From: Shimia isoporae
Lineage (GTDB): Bacteria > Pseudomonadota > Alphaproteobacteria > Rhodobacterales > Rhodobacteraceae
Reading direction: 5' to 3'
DNA: 64,000 nt
Assembly (NCBI RefSeq): GCF_004346865.1
Contig: NZ_SMGR01000003.1
Location: 248,001 to 312,000 of the forward strand
Under the pieces are notes generated by a model. That model saw only the letters and a program-made list of their open reading frames with translations. It was not told where the DNA came from and did not search any database. The translations under genes and the position numbers were made by a program. Shown here piece after piece: positions 15,762-25,919 of the stretch. Each line of letters begins with the position of its first letter. Within the stretch, counting starts at the first letter, position 1.

Positions 15762-16508
15762 TCAAACTTCCGGCAGATCCACGTCATCCATAGCGCGCTT
15801 CAACTCGTCTATGTCGCTCTCGTTTTTACTCAACAACGCCTGCGTGCGCTGCCGAGCCAAAGCAGGGTCGCGATCGCGGATCGCCTCGGCAATCCACAGA
15901 TGATCGGGAATATTGCGGATGAAGCCTTCGTTTGCGTGCGTAAACAGGCTGAAGTTACTCAGCAGCAACCGCTCGATCGCCTGAGCAAGCGACCGCAGAA
16001 GCGGATTTCCGGATGCCGCCAACAGCACCTTGTGGAACTCAGTATCCCAATGCACGGAAAGTGCCGCATCGTGGGTGTTGGCCACCATCTGTTCGTAACA
16101 CTCAAACAGGCGCAATATCTGTGTCGAACTTGCCCGCTTCGCGGCAAGAGCGGCCGCTTCGGGTTCGATGATCTGACGCAGCTCGGACAGCGCCTGAATC
16201 AGCCCTTCATTGGTCGATGTCTCCGCAATCATCCAATCGATTACTTGCGGATCCAACAAACTCCAGTCTTCAGGCGGCCGAACGCTGGTGCCTTTCTTGC
16301 GCGCGGACACAACAAGGTTTTTGCCGGCCAGCGTCTTGACGGCCTCGCGAACCGCATTGCGGCTTGCGCCGAACTCATCGATCAAATCTTGCTCAAACAA
16401 TACCGACTCTACCGGCACCATCTGGCCAGACACAATCCGACGACCCAGCGTCTCAACGATCTGTTGGGTAATATTGGGTTTCTGCTTGGGGTGCGCGGGG
16501 TCTGTCAT
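15762..16508 (-). CDS. FadR-subfamily GntR transcriptional regulator
   Basis: A 248-residue protein. The N-terminal GntR winged HTH (ITQQIVETLGRRIVSGQMVPVESVLFEQDLIDEFGASRNAVREAVKTLAGKNLV) precedes an all-helical FCD ligand domain (LIQALSELRQIIEPEAAALAAKRA, with later His residues that usually hold a metal). FCD regulators in sugar-acid clusters usually sense a pathway acid. It lies downstream of the SDR at 16596-17378 on the same strand and probably controls the ABC transporter operon beyond it. The ATG at 16508 is preferred over a TTG two codons upstream. Confidence 0.92.
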   Translation of the reverse strand: MTDPAHPKQKPNITQQIVETLGRRIVSGQMVPVESVLFEQDLIDEFGASRNAVREAVKTLAGKNLVVSARKKGTSVRPPEDWSLLDPQVIDWMIAETSTNEGLIQALSELRQIIEPEAAALAAKRASSTQILRLFECYEQMVANTHDAALSVHWDTEFHKVLLAASGNPLLRSLAQAIERLLLSNFSLFTHANEGFIRNIPDHLWIAEAIRDRDPALARQRTQALLSKNESDIDELKRAMDDVDLPEV

Positions 16509-16595
16509 AGTCAAATCGTTACATGCTCCAAAATAAACTCTGGGTCGAGAGGCAACTCTCTAGGCCGCCAAAAACGAATGCCAGCGCCCTTGTCG

Positions 16596-17378
16596 TCAAA
16601 TCCATCCACCGTTCACCGGAAAGACGCCCGATGTACACATACGGGAGTCGTCAGCCAGCAGGAAAGCCGCCAAATTGGCCACGTCTTCAGCCTCAATGAA
16701 ATCCGGAAGGCACTGACTTTCGAATACCTGGGCTTCAAGTTCGGGCGTCAGCCACAGCTGCACTTGCCGCTCCGTTTTTACGAACCCAGGCGTAATACAG
16801 TTCACGCGAATCCGGCTTGGCCCGAGTTCGCGAGCCAATCCATTGGTCAACCCCTCAATCGCGGATTTGGCAGAGACATAAGCCGACAAGCGATCGATCC
16901 CGACTCGCCAGCTCATCGACCCCATATTTACAATACTGCCTCCGCCCGCGGTCTTCATCCCCTGTGCGACGGCTTGCGCAGCGAAAAACTGGTGGTCCAG
17001 GTTTACGCTCAAGGCCTTGCGCCAACTCTCCGGCGTAACTTCCGAGATTTCATGCCGGGTGTCATTCGCCGCGTTGTTCACAAGTCCGGTAAACGGACCC
17101 GTTTCGTCAACAATATCTGCTATCGCACTTTTGAAAGCATCGATGTCAGTGATGTCGCAGCGACCAAATACAGGCGTATGTCGGACACCTTGTTGGGACA
17201 GCGCCTTGACCAAGCCACAACCGGCATTTTCGTCAATGTCCACAAAGCCGACTTTGGCACCACAGGCGCTCAGCCGCGCGACGATACTGGCTCCGATACC
17301 GCTGCCGCCTCCGGTAACCAGAACCGCCCGATCCATCAGGCTAGGGTAATTCGCACCCGCGTGTTTGGTCGTAATCAC
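16596..17378 (-). CDS. Short-chain dehydrogenase/reductase (SDR)
   Basis: A 260-residue classical SDR with TGGGSGIG, NNAAND, the catalytic YVSAK, and FVDID at the strand-2 end (Asp, NAD preference). A GTG start at 17378 has AGGAGG six bases upstream, a better choice than the ATG 18 codons earlier, which lacks a ribosome site. It is divergent from the ABC importer operon and likely cotranscribed with the fadR-type gene. A role as aldose 1-dehydrogenase or sugar-acid dehydrogenase is possible but not decided by sequence. Confidence 0.88.
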   Translation of the reverse strand: MITTKHAGANYPSLMDRAVLVTGGGSGIGASIVARLSACGAKVGFVDIDENAGCGLVKALSQQGVRHTPVFGRCDITDIDAFKSAIADIVDETGPFTGLVNNAANDTRHEISEVTPESWRKALSVNLDHQFFAAQAVAQGMKTAGGGSIVNMGSMSWRVGIDRLSAYVSAKSAIEGLTNGLARELGPSRIRVNCITPGFVKTERQVQLWLTPELEAQVFESQCLPDFIEAEDVANLAAFLLADDSRMCTSGVFPVNGGWI

Positions 17379-17443
17379 TCTGGCCTCCTGTGGACAAGTC
17401 AGCCTCAGCAGTCGGCCAACCCATTCTCGCAAAGCTCACATTT

Positions 17444-17499
17444 CAAATCCCACTTGTCAATTCTTAAATACTACTTGAAAATACCACAAATCCTACTTA
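17444..17499. promoter_or_regulatory. Three phased 13-bp direct repeats upstream of the ABC operon
   Basis: The copies are CAAATCCCACTTG (17444), TAAATACTACTTG (17465) and CAAATCCTACTTA (17487), spaced 21 and 22 bases, close to two helical turns each. They sit in an A+T-rich stretch in the divergent intergenic region (17379-17616) between the SDR and the substrate-binding protein gene. They are candidate binding sites for the FadR-type or LacI-type regulator of the locus. Confidence 0.6.
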
Positions 17500-17616
17500 G
17501 CGTCATTCAAGATGGGATTCGCCTCAGGCCGATCCTGTCGGGACAACCGGCGCACTGGAGAGGAAGAGGAGCCTCACTGCCTTTGCGACCAGACATCGAA
17601 ACGGGAGGAGAAATTC

Positions 17617-18894
17617 ATGACCATCACACTTAAGACCGCGCTGCGCTCGACATGCGTTGCAGCCTCAATCGCCGGCCTTGGCGCGTTCGCGGCGCATGCC
17701 GAGCCTAAAACAAACATGATGCACCAGTGGGCTCAGGGCTCTGAAGCGGCGGCGATAGCTAAGCTGGGCGAGATGTTCGAAGCCGCCGGTGGCACTTGGG
17801 AGCAAACGGCAATCTCCGGTCACACTTCAAACACACTGGCCAAACTGCGCTCAGACGTCGTTGCAGGAAACGCGCCTGCCGCGGTTCAATTGAAAGGCCC
17901 CGAAATTGCAGAGTGGAACGCCACAGGCGCAACCGCAAATCTGGATGAAACCGCGGCAGCACAGGGCTGGGACGACGTCGTTGCCCCCGAACTGCTTACC
18001 GTGATGAAACCCACCGGTAGCTGGGTTGCGGCTCCGATGAACATCCACCGCGTCAACTGGCTCTATTCGTCGCGCACCATCCTCGACGAACTTGGCATCG
18101 ATGTTCCGAAAACCTGGGACGAGTTCAACGCGGCATGCGACAAAATTCAGGCAGCTGGCAAAATCTGTATCGCCCACGGCGCCGCGGATTGGTCTGACAC
18201 AACCACTTTTGACAGTGTCGTCTACGGCATGGATCAGGAGCTTTACCGCAAGGCCTTTCAGGAAGCTGACTTGGATGCACTTCGCTCGGACGGCATGATC
18301 GCGGCCTTTGCGCAATTGCGCAAAATGGTTGGCTATATGGATGACGGGATAAATGGGCGCTCCTGGGAACAGTCGATGACCATGACGATGACCGGCGAAG
18401 CTGCCTTCTTCCTGATGGGTGACTGGACGGTGGCCTCCGCAAACCTCGCAGGCTTCTCCGAAGACAAAGATTACTATTGCACCCAGACGCCCGTTGATTG
18501 GGGCGGCAACGGCTTTATCCTGAACTCGGACTCCGTCGTGTTCTTTAAGCAAAAAGACGCGGACTATGTTGAAGGCCAGAAGTTGTTGGCAGAGATCATC
18601 ATGTCTCCGGACTTTCAGTCGACATTCAATGTCGCCAAGGGCTCTATCCCTGCGCGAACTGATGTGGACCTGTCGGTAGGCGGGTTCACCAAATGTCAGC
18701 AACAAGGTCTGGAAGACCTGAAAGCGTCCGTGTCAGAGGGAACTCTTGTGCGGTCCATGGCCCACAACATGACTGTTCTACAGAAGTACCGCGGCGCCAT
18801 GATGGAAGTAATCACAGAGTTCGTGGCCGATGACAGCATCTCTGCTGAAGAGGCCGCAAACCAACTTGCTGACGCAGTCGAGCTGCAAATGTAA
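17617..18894 (+). CDS. ABC sugar transporter substrate-binding protein (CUT1 type)
   Basis: A 425-residue periplasmic binding protein of the extracellular solute-binding family 1. A signal peptide covers about residues 1-28 (basic start, AASIAGLGAFAAHA, cleavage before EPKT). The mature part has the family pattern WAQGSEAAAIAKLGEMFEAAGG, VPKTWDEFNAACDKIQAAGK and GEAAFFLMGDWTVA. It closely resembles glucose and mannose or related sugar-binding proteins. A GGGAGGAG ribosome site ends 6 bases before the ATG. It is the first gene of the importer operon. Confidence 0.93.
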   Translation: MTITLKTALRSTCVAASIAGLGAFAAHAEPKTNMMHQWAQGSEAAAIAKLGEMFEAAGGTWEQTAISGHTSNTLAKLRSDVVAGNAPAAVQLKGPEIAEWNATGATANLDETAAAQGWDDVVAPELLTVMKPTGSWVAAPMNIHRVNWLYSSRTILDELGIDVPKTWDEFNAACDKIQAAGKICIAHGAADWSDTTTFDSVVYGMDQELYRKAFQEADLDALRSDGMIAAFAQLRKMVGYMDDGINGRSWEQSMTMTMTGEAAFFLMGDWTVASANLAGFSEDKDYYCTQTPVDWGGNGFILNSDSVVFFKQKDADYVEGQKLLAEIIMSPDFQSTFNVAKGSIPARTDVDLSVGGFTKCQQQGLEDLKASVSEGTLVRSMAHNMTVLQKYRGAMMEVITEFVADDSISAEEAANQLADAVELQM

Positions 18895-18965
18895 CCTCCG
18901 TGCTGTCCCGACCTGCAAACGCGGGTCGGGGCGCATTTCAACGCCAGCAGGCAAGAGGTAACGCC

Positions 18966-19892
18966 GTGCCTTCCCCTTCGGATACATCGTCAAAACAGGG
19001 TTGGACCCGCAGGCTGTCTGATCTGACGCCCCAGATGGTCCTTATCCCCACGATCTTTGTGGCATTTGTCTACGTCGTCGGGTTTTCGCTTTGGACATTC
19101 TGGATTTCCCTGTCCAATTCCACGCTACTACCCGACCCCACCTTTCACGGGTTTGAGCACTACGCCAAATTGTGGGGCAGCAAACGCTGGACGGTGGCCT
19201 ATCAGAACCTGTTTATCTTTGGCACACTCTACGTGCTCGGAACGCTTTTGATCGGTACGTTGCTTGCAGTGCTTATCGACCAGCGGGTCAAGTTTGAATC
19301 TGTCTGGCGCACGATCTACCTATATCCTCTCGCGATTTCATTCATCGTAACCGGCACGGTTTGGCGCTGGATCTTCCATCCGAACACAGGTGTTGAACTT
19401 GCACTTCACGATCTTGGCTGGCTGTCGGCAAAATTCGACTGGATCACAGACCGAGACCTGGCTCTCTACGTCGTCGTTATCACCGGAATTTGGCATGCGT
19501 CCGGTTTCGCCATGGCACTCATTCTGGCTGGCCTGCGCTCCGTTGACGGCGACTTGGTGAAGGCTGCACAGATCGACGGCGCTTCCATGCCGCGGATCTA
19601 CCGCAAAGTGGTGTTGCCCACGATCTGGCCGATTTTCATCGCGGTTACGGTCGTGCTGCTGCAATTCGCTATCAAAACCTACGACCTCGTGGTCGCTCTG
19701 ACCCAAGGCGGTCCGGGCGTCGCCACCACGGTTCCCGCAATTGTCGTCTATGATCTGATGTTCCAGCGGGGGCAGATTGCTCAAGGTGCAGCTGCAGCCG
19801 TCATGATCCTTGTCGCACTCGCAATGGTCCTTGTTCCCTATGGCGTCTGGACCGTCTGGCAAAAACGCAAGGAGGGCGCTCATCATGGGTAA
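18966..19892 (+). CDS. ABC sugar transporter permease (MalF-like)
   Basis: A 308-residue inner-membrane protein with six predicted helices and the EAA coupling loop (LVKAAQIDGASMPRIYRKVVLPTI) near the C-terminus. A GTG at 18966, preceded by AAGAGG, is the best start; the open frame runs further 5' without a good site. It overlaps the next permease by eight bases. It forms the translocation pore with the 19885 gene product. Confidence 0.92.
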   Translation: MPSPSDTSSKQGWTRRLSDLTPQMVLIPTIFVAFVYVVGFSLWTFWISLSNSTLLPDPTFHGFEHYAKLWGSKRWTVAYQNLFIFGTLYVLGTLLIGTLLAVLIDQRVKFESVWRTIYLYPLAISFIVTGTVWRWIFHPNTGVELALHDLGWLSAKFDWITDRDLALYVVVITGIWHASGFAMALILAGLRSVDGDLVKAAQIDGASMPRIYRKVVLPTIWPIFIAVTVVLLQFAIKTYDLVVALTQGGPGVATTVPAIVVYDLMFQRGQIAQGAAAAVMILVALAMVLVPYGVWTVWQKRKEGAHHG

Positions 19893-20793
19893 CGCCGCCA
19901 CACATCAGGAATTCGACCCGCTTGCCACAGGCGGCACACGTCGTCGCATCACGTCAAAAGGCATCGTCTATGGCGCGCTCGGCGTGTTTGCCCTGATCTA
20001 TATCGCGCCGCTTCTGATCATCTTACTGAATACCCTGCGCCCGCTCGAGGACATCGTCCGGACCGGCTTCATTTCACTCCCATCGGCGGACACGATGTCC
20101 CTGAAATACTGGGCCGAGGCGTGGGGTAGCTTTTGTATCGGCGGCACCTGCGAGGGCGTGTCCCGTTTTTACAAAAACTCGTTGATGATGACGATACCCG
20201 CGACCGTTCTCTCCACCATGTTCGGCCTTCTGAACGGCTACATCCTGTCCAAATGGCGTTTCAAATACGACGGGTTAATCTTTGGCCTCATCACTCTGGG
20301 CGTGTTCATGCCCCAACAGATGACCCTGCTTCCATGGGCTTTTGTGCTGGGCAAACTTGGACTTTCCAACACTATCGCCGGGCTGGTTTTTGTGCACACC
20401 GTGCAAGGCATCTCCTTCACGACGCTGTTTTGCCGCAACTACTTTGTTTCAATCCCCGATGACCTCATCAAGGCGGCCCGGATAGACGGCGCAGGCTTTT
20501 GGCGGATCTTCCGCCGGATCATCCTTCCGCTGTCCCCACCTATCGTGATTGTCACAGTCATCTGGCAATTTACCGGCATCTGGAACGAATTCCTGTTCGG
20601 CACGGTTTTTACATCCGGCAGCAACCAACCCATCACATCGGCCATCGTTGCATTCTCGGGCAGCGGCACAGGCGAACGGCATTACAACGTGGAAGCCGCC
20701 GCCGTGATCATGGCCGCCATCCCGCCGCTTCTGATCTATGTAGCGGGTGGAAAATACTTCGTGCGCGGTTTGACCCAAGGCGCGGTAAAATAG
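19885..20793 (+). CDS. ABC sugar transporter permease (MalG-like)
   Basis: A 302-residue six-helix permease. The EAA loop reads DDLIKAARIDGAGFWRIFRRIILPL. A GGAGG ribosome site lies inside the end of the previous permease, and the two genes overlap by eight bases, so they are translationally coupled. Its cytoplasmic loop contacts the ATPase encoded nine bases downstream. Confidence 0.93.
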   Translation: MGNAATHQEFDPLATGGTRRRITSKGIVYGALGVFALIYIAPLLIILLNTLRPLEDIVRTGFISLPSADTMSLKYWAEAWGSFCIGGTCEGVSRFYKNSLMMTIPATVLSTMFGLLNGYILSKWRFKYDGLIFGLITLGVFMPQQMTLLPWAFVLGKLGLSNTIAGLVFVHTVQGISFTTLFCRNYFVSIPDDLIKAARIDGAGFWRIFRRIILPLSPPIVIVTVIWQFTGIWNEFLFGTVFTSGSNQPITSAIVAFSGSGTGERHYNVEAAAVIMAAIPPLLIYVAGGKYFVRGLTQGAVK

Positions 20794-20802
20794 GAACGAA
20801 AC

Positions 20803-21900
20803 ATGTCGTCACTCACTATCAAAGACCTCCGCAAAAGCTACGGCAACGTCGAAGTCCTGACCGACATCAACCTCGAGGCTGAAAGCGGTGAATTCATCGC
20901 GCTGGTCGGCCCGTCCGGCTGCGGGAAATCCACGCTATTGAGCATCATTGCAGGGCTGGAAAGCGTCACCTCAGGCGAGGTCCGCATTGACGAACGAGTT
21001 GTCAATAACGACGCCCCTAAGGACCGCGATATTGCAATGGTGTTCCAGTCTTATGCGCTCTATCCGACCATGACCGTTCGAGAAAATATGACCTTCGGCA
21101 TGGAATGCAGAAATGTCCCGAAATCCGAACAGAAAGAAACGGTCGAGCGCGTTGCTGATCTTTTACAGATCGGTCCGCTTCTAAATCGCAAACCCAGTCA
21201 GCTTTCTGGCGGCCAACGGCAGCGCGTTGCCATGGGGCGCGCCCTTGTCCGCGACCCCAAACTATTCCTGTTTGACGAACCACTGTCCAACCTGGATGCC
21301 AAGCTACGCATCGAGATGCGGTCCGAAATCAAAAAGCTGCATCAACGCGTTGGCAAGACCACAGTCTACGTGACGCATGACCAGGTGGAGGCGATGACCC
21401 TCGCGAGCCGCATCGCCGTGATGTTCAAGGGAGTCCTTCAGCAGTACGACACGCCAAAGGAAATCTACGAACGCCCTCGCAACAAATTCGTCGCCGGCTT
21501 CATGGGGTCTCCCACGATGAATTTTCTTGATGCCAAAGTGGTCAGCCACAACGGCGGTCTCGGCATCACAATTGACGGTGGAGACGGCAATACGCTGCCA
21601 CTCCCCCAAGGCAAATTCGAAGTTCTGAAACCAGGGATGGCAGTCATCTTCGGCGTTCGCCCAGAGCACTTCAATCCGGTCCACGCCCATCGCGGAGACG
21701 CCTCCGCCCGCCTCAGGGTCTTGGTGGATATGGTTGAGCCGACGGGGTCTGAAACGATCCTTATGACTTCTGTAGCGGGCCAGGAAGTGGTCGCCAGCGT
21801 AGAGCCTGACGACGCCCCGCTGGAAGGTGAAGCCGTCGAGCTGGCCATCAACATGAGCAAAGTCTGCCTGTTCGATCCCACCACCGAATTGCGTCTGTGA
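20803..21900 (+). CDS. ABC transporter ATP-binding protein (UgpC/MalK type)
   Basis: A 365-residue protein. Walker A is GPSGCGKST (residues 36-44), the Q-loop is FQSYALYP, and the signature is [15 protein letters not shown]. Walker B is [15 protein letters not shown] and the switch His is in VTHDQ. A C-terminal TOBE domain (about residues 240-365, GVRPEHF) is typical of CUT1 importer ATPases. It powers uptake through the two upstream permeases. Confidence 0.95.
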   Translation: MSSLTIKDLRKSYGNVEVLTDINLEAESGEFIALVGPSGCGKSTLLSIIAGLESVTSGEVRIDERVVNNDAPKDRDIAMVFQSYALYPTMTVRENMTFGMECRNVPKSEQKETVERVADLLQIGPLLNRKPSQLSGGQRQRVAMGRALVRDPKLFLFDEPLSNLDAKLRIEMRSEIKKLHQRVGKTTVYVTHDQVEAMTLASRIAVMFKGVLQQYDTPKEIYERPRNKFVAGFMGSPTMNFLDAKVVSHNGGLGITIDGGDGNTLPLPQGKFEVLKPGMAVIFGVRPEHFNPVHAHRGDASARLRVLVDMVEPTGSETILMTSVAGQEVVASVEPDDAPLEGEAVELAINMSKVCLFDPTTELRL

Positions 21901-21907
21901 GAAACCA

Positions 21908-23686
21908 ATGAAACTCCGTTCTCAAAGCTGGTTCGACAACCCGGACAACCCGGACCTGACAGCAATCTATGTCGGTCACTACCTGAACTACGGTCTGACG
22001 CTGGACGAACTACAATCGGGCAAACCGATCATTGGTATCGCCCAAACAGGCAGCGATCTGGCGCCTTGCAACCGGCATCACATTGAACTCGCAAAACGGG
22101 TGCGTTCGGGCATCGAGGCCGCAGGCGGCGTTTGCATCGAATTTCCGGTGCATCCAATTCAGGAAAACGGCAAACGCCCCACCGCAGCGCTTGATCGTAA
22201 TCTCAGCTATCTGAGCCTTGTTGAAAGCCTGTTCGGGTATCCTCTGGACGGAGTCGTGCTGACGATCGGCTGCGACAAGACGACCCCGGCCCTTCTAATG
22301 GGCGCTGCCACTGTCAACATCCCCGCAATTGCTCTATCCGTCGGACCCATGCTGAACGGCTGGCACAATGGCAAGCGGGCGGGAACCGGCGCAACGATTT
22401 GGGAAGCGCGAAAGCGGCTGGCCGCTGGCGAAATCGACTACCCCCAATTTATGGAGGCTTCCACCGCGTCCATCCCGTCTGTGGGATTTTGCAACACGAT
22501 GGGTACAGCCAGCACCATGAATAGCCTCGCCGAAGCACTGGGCATGCAGCTTCCGGGCGCGGCCTCCATTCCGGCGCCGTATCGCGAACGCGGGCAAGTG
22601 GCTTATGAAACCGGGCGACGTATCGTCGAATTGGTCTGGGCCGATCTGAAACCCACCGATGTCATGACCAAGGGCGCTTTTGAAAACGCCATCGCGCTCA
22701 ACTCAGCGATCGGGGGCAGCACAAATGCCCCAATTCACCTGAACGCCGTGGCAAAACATGTCGGAATCGAGTTGACCAATGACGACTGGCAACGCATCGG
22801 GCACGAGATCCCGCTTCTGGCAAACGTTCAACCCGCAGGGGACTATTTGGCGGAAGACTTCCACCGTGCAGGTGGCGTTCCGGCAATTATGAACCAACTT
22901 CTCGCAAACAGCAGCTTGCCCGATCCGAACGCCATAACGGTGACAGGTGAATCGGTTGGGGAGCTTTATGCGGACCGCGGGATATCCGACACAAATGTGA
23001 TCCGAGACTTCGATGCCCCGTTGAAGCCCGCCGCAGGCTTCCTAAACCTGTCCGGAAATCTTTTCGACAGCGCGATTATGAAAACCTCGGTAATCAGCGC
23101 CGAATTCCGAAAGCGATATCTTTCAAATGCCAGTGACCCCGAAGCATTTGAGGCCCGGGCGATCGTCTTTGACGGCCCGGAGGACTATCATGCGCGCATC
23201 GACGATGATGCTCTGGCCATTGACGAGAACTGCATTCTGGTCATTCGCGGTGCGGGCCCTCTGGGCTATCCCGGCGGCGCCGAGGTGGTGAACATGCAAC
23301 CGCCGGCGGCTCTGATCAAACGCGGCATTACCGAGTTGCCCACGCTTGGCGATGGTCGCCAATCCGGCACCTCTGGCAGCCCCTCGATACTGAACGCCAG
23401 TCCGGAAGCCGCGGCTGGAGGCAACCTAGCTATTCTGCAAACAGGTGACCTGATCCGCATCGATCTGCGCAACGCCCGCGTGAACGTGTTGATTGATGCA
23501 GCCGAAATTGCGGACCGCCGATCTTGCCTGGCGAAATCAGGCGGGTTCCCAACGCCGCCAAGTCAGACCCCTTGGCAGGAAATCCAACGCAGCCACGTGG
23601 AGCAATTTGCCCAAGGCATGACGTTGAAGCCTGCAGTCAAATACAAAAACGTGGCGCAAACCGCCCATCCGCGCGACAATCACTGA
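21908..23686 (+). CDS. IlvD/Edd-family dehydratase (sugar-acid dehydratase)
   Basis: A 592-residue protein whose N-terminus ([29 protein letters not shown]) and [35 protein letters not shown] and [14 protein letters not shown] motifs place it with pentonate/hexonate dehydratases rather than IlvD itself. Cysteines in those motifs bind the Fe-S cluster that, with Mg2+, removes water from an aldonic acid to give a 2-keto-3-deoxy acid. It is seven bases after the ATPase gene. The exact aldonate cannot be read from sequence. Confidence 0.93.
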   Translation: MKLRSQSWFDNPDNPDLTAIYVGHYLNYGLTLDELQSGKPIIGIAQTGSDLAPCNRHHIELAKRVRSGIEAAGGVCIEFPVHPIQENGKRPTAALDRNLSYLSLVESLFGYPLDGVVLTIGCDKTTPALLMGAATVNIPAIALSVGPMLNGWHNGKRAGTGATIWEARKRLAAGEIDYPQFMEASTASIPSVGFCNTMGTASTMNSLAEALGMQLPGAASIPAPYRERGQVAYETGRRIVELVWADLKPTDVMTKGAFENAIALNSAIGGSTNAPIHLNAVAKHVGIELTNDDWQRIGHEIPLLANVQPAGDYLAEDFHRAGGVPAIMNQLLANSSLPDPNAITVTGESVGELYADRGISDTNVIRDFDAPLKPAAGFLNLSGNLFDSAIMKTSVISAEFRKRYLSNASDPEAFEARAIVFDGPEDYHARIDDDALAIDENCILVIRGAGPLGYPGGAEVVNMQPPAALIKRGITELPTLGDGRQSGTSGSPSILNASPEAAAGGNLAILQTGDLIRIDLRNARVNVLIDAAEIADRRSCLAKSGGFPTPPSQTPWQEIQRSHVEQFAQGMTLKPAVKYKNVAQTAHPRDNH

Positions 23687-23736
23687 CAGCCGGGTCAGTC
23701 AGTCGCCCAAAAACCGCAATTTGGAGAGGTGCCGGA

Positions 23737-24480
23737 ATGTCATGTAACCGCCTTGAAGGAAAAATCGCCGTGGTAACGGCTGCCGCGCAGGGGATCGGTC
23801 GCGCCGTGGCCGAACGGCTCAAGTCCGAGGGCGCGTTTGTGCACGCATCAGATTTGAACGGCGCCTCGCTCAAAGAACTTTCGGGCATGGAAACCTCGGT
23901 GCTGGACGCGACTGATTTTGTGGCTGTTCAGGACTACTTCATGCGCTTTGACCGCGTCGACATCCTCGTGCACGCGGTCGGCTATGTGCATCAAGGGACG
24001 ATTGAGGAATGCAGCCCGGACGACTGGCGGCGTTCCCAGTCCATAACTCTCGACAGCGCCTACAACGTGCTTGCCGCGGGCGTACCCAAAATGCGCTCCA
24101 ATGGCGGCAGCATTATCACGATCGCTTCCGTCGCCAGTTCGCTAAAAGGTTTTCCCAAGCGTGTAGCTTATTGCGCGGCAAAAGGGGGGGTGATCGGCCT
24201 GACGAAGGCCGTCGCCGCTGACTACGTCGCCGAAGGCATCCGCTGCAACGCAGTGTGCCCGGGAACGGTGGACACGCCGAGCTTCAGAACCCGCATAGCG
24301 GAGCTTTCCCAAGAGTTCGGTAGCGAAGAAAAAGCATGGGAGTTCTTCAACCGCCGCCAGCCGTCGGGTCGATTGGGCACGGCAGACGAAGTCGCCGCCG
24401 CCGTGGCTTTCCTCGCTTCAGACGAGGCTTCGCTGTTCACAGGTCAGACTATCCACTCGGACGGTGGAATCACAATCTGA
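23737..24480 (+). CDS. Short-chain dehydrogenase/reductase (SDR)
   Basis: A 247-residue SDR with cofactor loop TAAAQGIG (an Ala-rich variant of TGxxxGxG), HASDLN at the strand-2 end, catalytic YCAAK and a C-terminal IHSDGGITI. A GGAGAGG ribosome site precedes the ATG at 23737. It resembles SDRs annotated as 2-keto-3-deoxy-L-fuconate dehydrogenase, which would fit between the IlvD/Edd and FAH enzymes of this locus. It is the last gene of the importer operon. Confidence 0.9.
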   Translation: MSCNRLEGKIAVVTAAAQGIGRAVAERLKSEGAFVHASDLNGASLKELSGMETSVLDATDFVAVQDYFMRFDRVDILVHAVGYVHQGTIEECSPDDWRRSQSITLDSAYNVLAAGVPKMRSNGGSIITIASVASSLKGFPKRVAYCAAKGGVIGLTKAVAADYVAEGIRCNAVCPGTVDTPSFRTRIAELSQEFGSEEKAWEFFNRRQPSGRLGTADEVAAAVAFLASDEASLFTGQTIHSDGGITI

Positions 24481-24515
24481 CGACCGACAGCCGTCAGGGT
24501 CCTAAAACCGAAGCC

Positions 24516-25919
24516 TCAGTTTAACTCGGGCCACAGAACTGTTTCCGGATGGAACTGCGACCAGGCGAACCAGAAAGCTTCATGTGATCCAAGATCAGAA
24601 CCGTCTGTGCCTGCTGCACGGATACCGCCGGCGTCCAACATCAGCTTGACGTTCTCGTAGGAGATTTCTTCGCCGGCACGAAGGGCGAGCAACGCAGCGC
24701 TGCGCTGAAATGCGACTGGAGTGCCGCTTTCGGTCAGAACTCCGATCACGTCCTCATGCACTGGCAACCGCGGGTCGACGTTGCCGACCGGAAAGATGGG
24801 TCCGTCTGCATCCCGGCCATTTCGGAAATCCGGATCACGCCCAAGCGCAAGGTACTCCGCCAAAACGGTTGTCTCCGGATGCGCGGCTTTCCAACTTCCC
24901 CAGTCCGAGGTCACCATGGTTGCCTGATCCAGTTGCACTCCGATTTCTGCAAGCGGTCCGGTAACGGCGTTTCCACGAAAAGTATCGAAGACCGAAGAGG
25001 TTACGAGGTCGTACATCACCTTGTTAGAGCGGATCAAAAGCCCTGATGTTCTCAGGATGGGCCGGTCGACTCCAGCAGGCATATTGTCGGTGAAATAGGC
25101 CTGGGCAGAACCGCAAAGCGTACAATAGGGAATTCCAAGTTGTCTGTCACCCAACGTGTCATTGACCATCTCGCGTACTTCCATGATGCGCCTTGGATAC
25201 GCGCGAAACTCGCCATTCACTTCGACCCCAAAAATAATGTCATCGTCGTGCAACCAAGTTGCCTCTTCCGCCTTTGTCACGGCTGGATTATCCGCGGCGG
25301 GAATGCAGTTACACGCTTCGTCGGTTGTGTCATAGGCGCGATCGTCGATCAGGACGCCGCCCCAAGACACGAGCCGCCAATCGATGTCACCCTCGACAAA
25401 GATGTCGTCCCATCCGGGAATGATCCCGGTAAAAATGGCGCGCTTGGTCTTCAGATAGTCCGGCGGCGCCGGAATGTCCCATGCAATCAGCTGGTCCGTA
25501 ACGCCGCCCCAATGCCCTTGCTCGCCCAAATCAACATCCAACAGGCGCTCGGATGCACCAACGAGTTGGGCGTTCAATTGGCCGTTGGTTATGAAACGCA
25601 TCAGATCGCTTATGAGCCAAACCAGCCGCGGATCACCGGACTCCGCAACCTGTTGCAAGGCCGCCTGCTCCTCGGCCTCCCATCGTGCTTGCGAAACGCT
25701 CGTGACGAAGGCAGCTTCTACAGCGGCCCTCAACTCGGCCGGTAAATCGCCGTCCGGTATCGGTGGTGGTGTCCCGAATTGCTCAACGACATAGTCTGGC
25801 AACTCACGCGTCTGCGCTTCTGAAGGCATCGAAAGCAGCGAAACGAAAGCCACCGACAACACTGAAATGACTGTCAGAGTTATGACTTGAAAACACCCGT
25901 TGTTCTTTGCCTTACCCAT
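24516..25919 (-). CDS. DUF3179 domain protein, probably secreted or membrane-anchored
   Basis: About 467 residues from the ATG at 25919 (MGKAKNNGCFQVITLTVISVLSVAFVSLL). The start is a basic stretch, a hydrophobic segment and a possible cleavage after SEAQT. The DUF3179 region follows (GVEVNGEFRAYPRRIMEVREMVND, then LGIPYCTLCGSAQAYF with a CxxC). The function of DUF3179 is unknown. An in-frame ATG 20 codons upstream would add a non-signal-like extension, so it was not chosen. It converges on the SDR at 23737. Confidence 0.85.
   Translation of the reverse strand: MGKAKNNGCFQVITLTVISVLSVAFVSLLSMPSEAQTRELPDYVVEQFGTPPPIPDGDLPAELRAAVEAAFVTSVSQARWEAEEQAALQQVAESGDPRLVWLISDLMRFITNGQLNAQLVGASERLLDVDLGEQGHWGGVTDQLIAWDIPAPPDYLKTKRAIFTGIIPGWDDIFVEGDIDWRLVSWGGVLIDDRAYDTTDEACNCIPAADNPAVTKAEEATWLHDDDIIFGVEVNGEFRAYPRRIMEVREMVNDTLGDRQLGIPYCTLCGSAQAYFTDNMPAGVDRPILRTSGLLIRSNKVMYDLVTSSVFDTFRGNAVTGPLAEIGVQLDQATMVTSDWGSWKAAHPETTVLAEYLALGRDPDFRNGRDADGPIFPVGNVDPRLPVHEDVIGVLTESGTPVAFQRSAALLALRAGEEISYENVKLMLDAGGIRAAGTDGSDLGSHEAFWFAWSQFHPETVLWPELN

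Noticed and set aside
15672..17633. 653-codon plus-strand open frame, the longest shadow frame in the window
   Set aside because: It lies opposite the fadR-type and SDR genes, both with clear motifs, and runs through the terminator and the intergenic promoter region. Composition is Arg/Gln/His-rich without domains.
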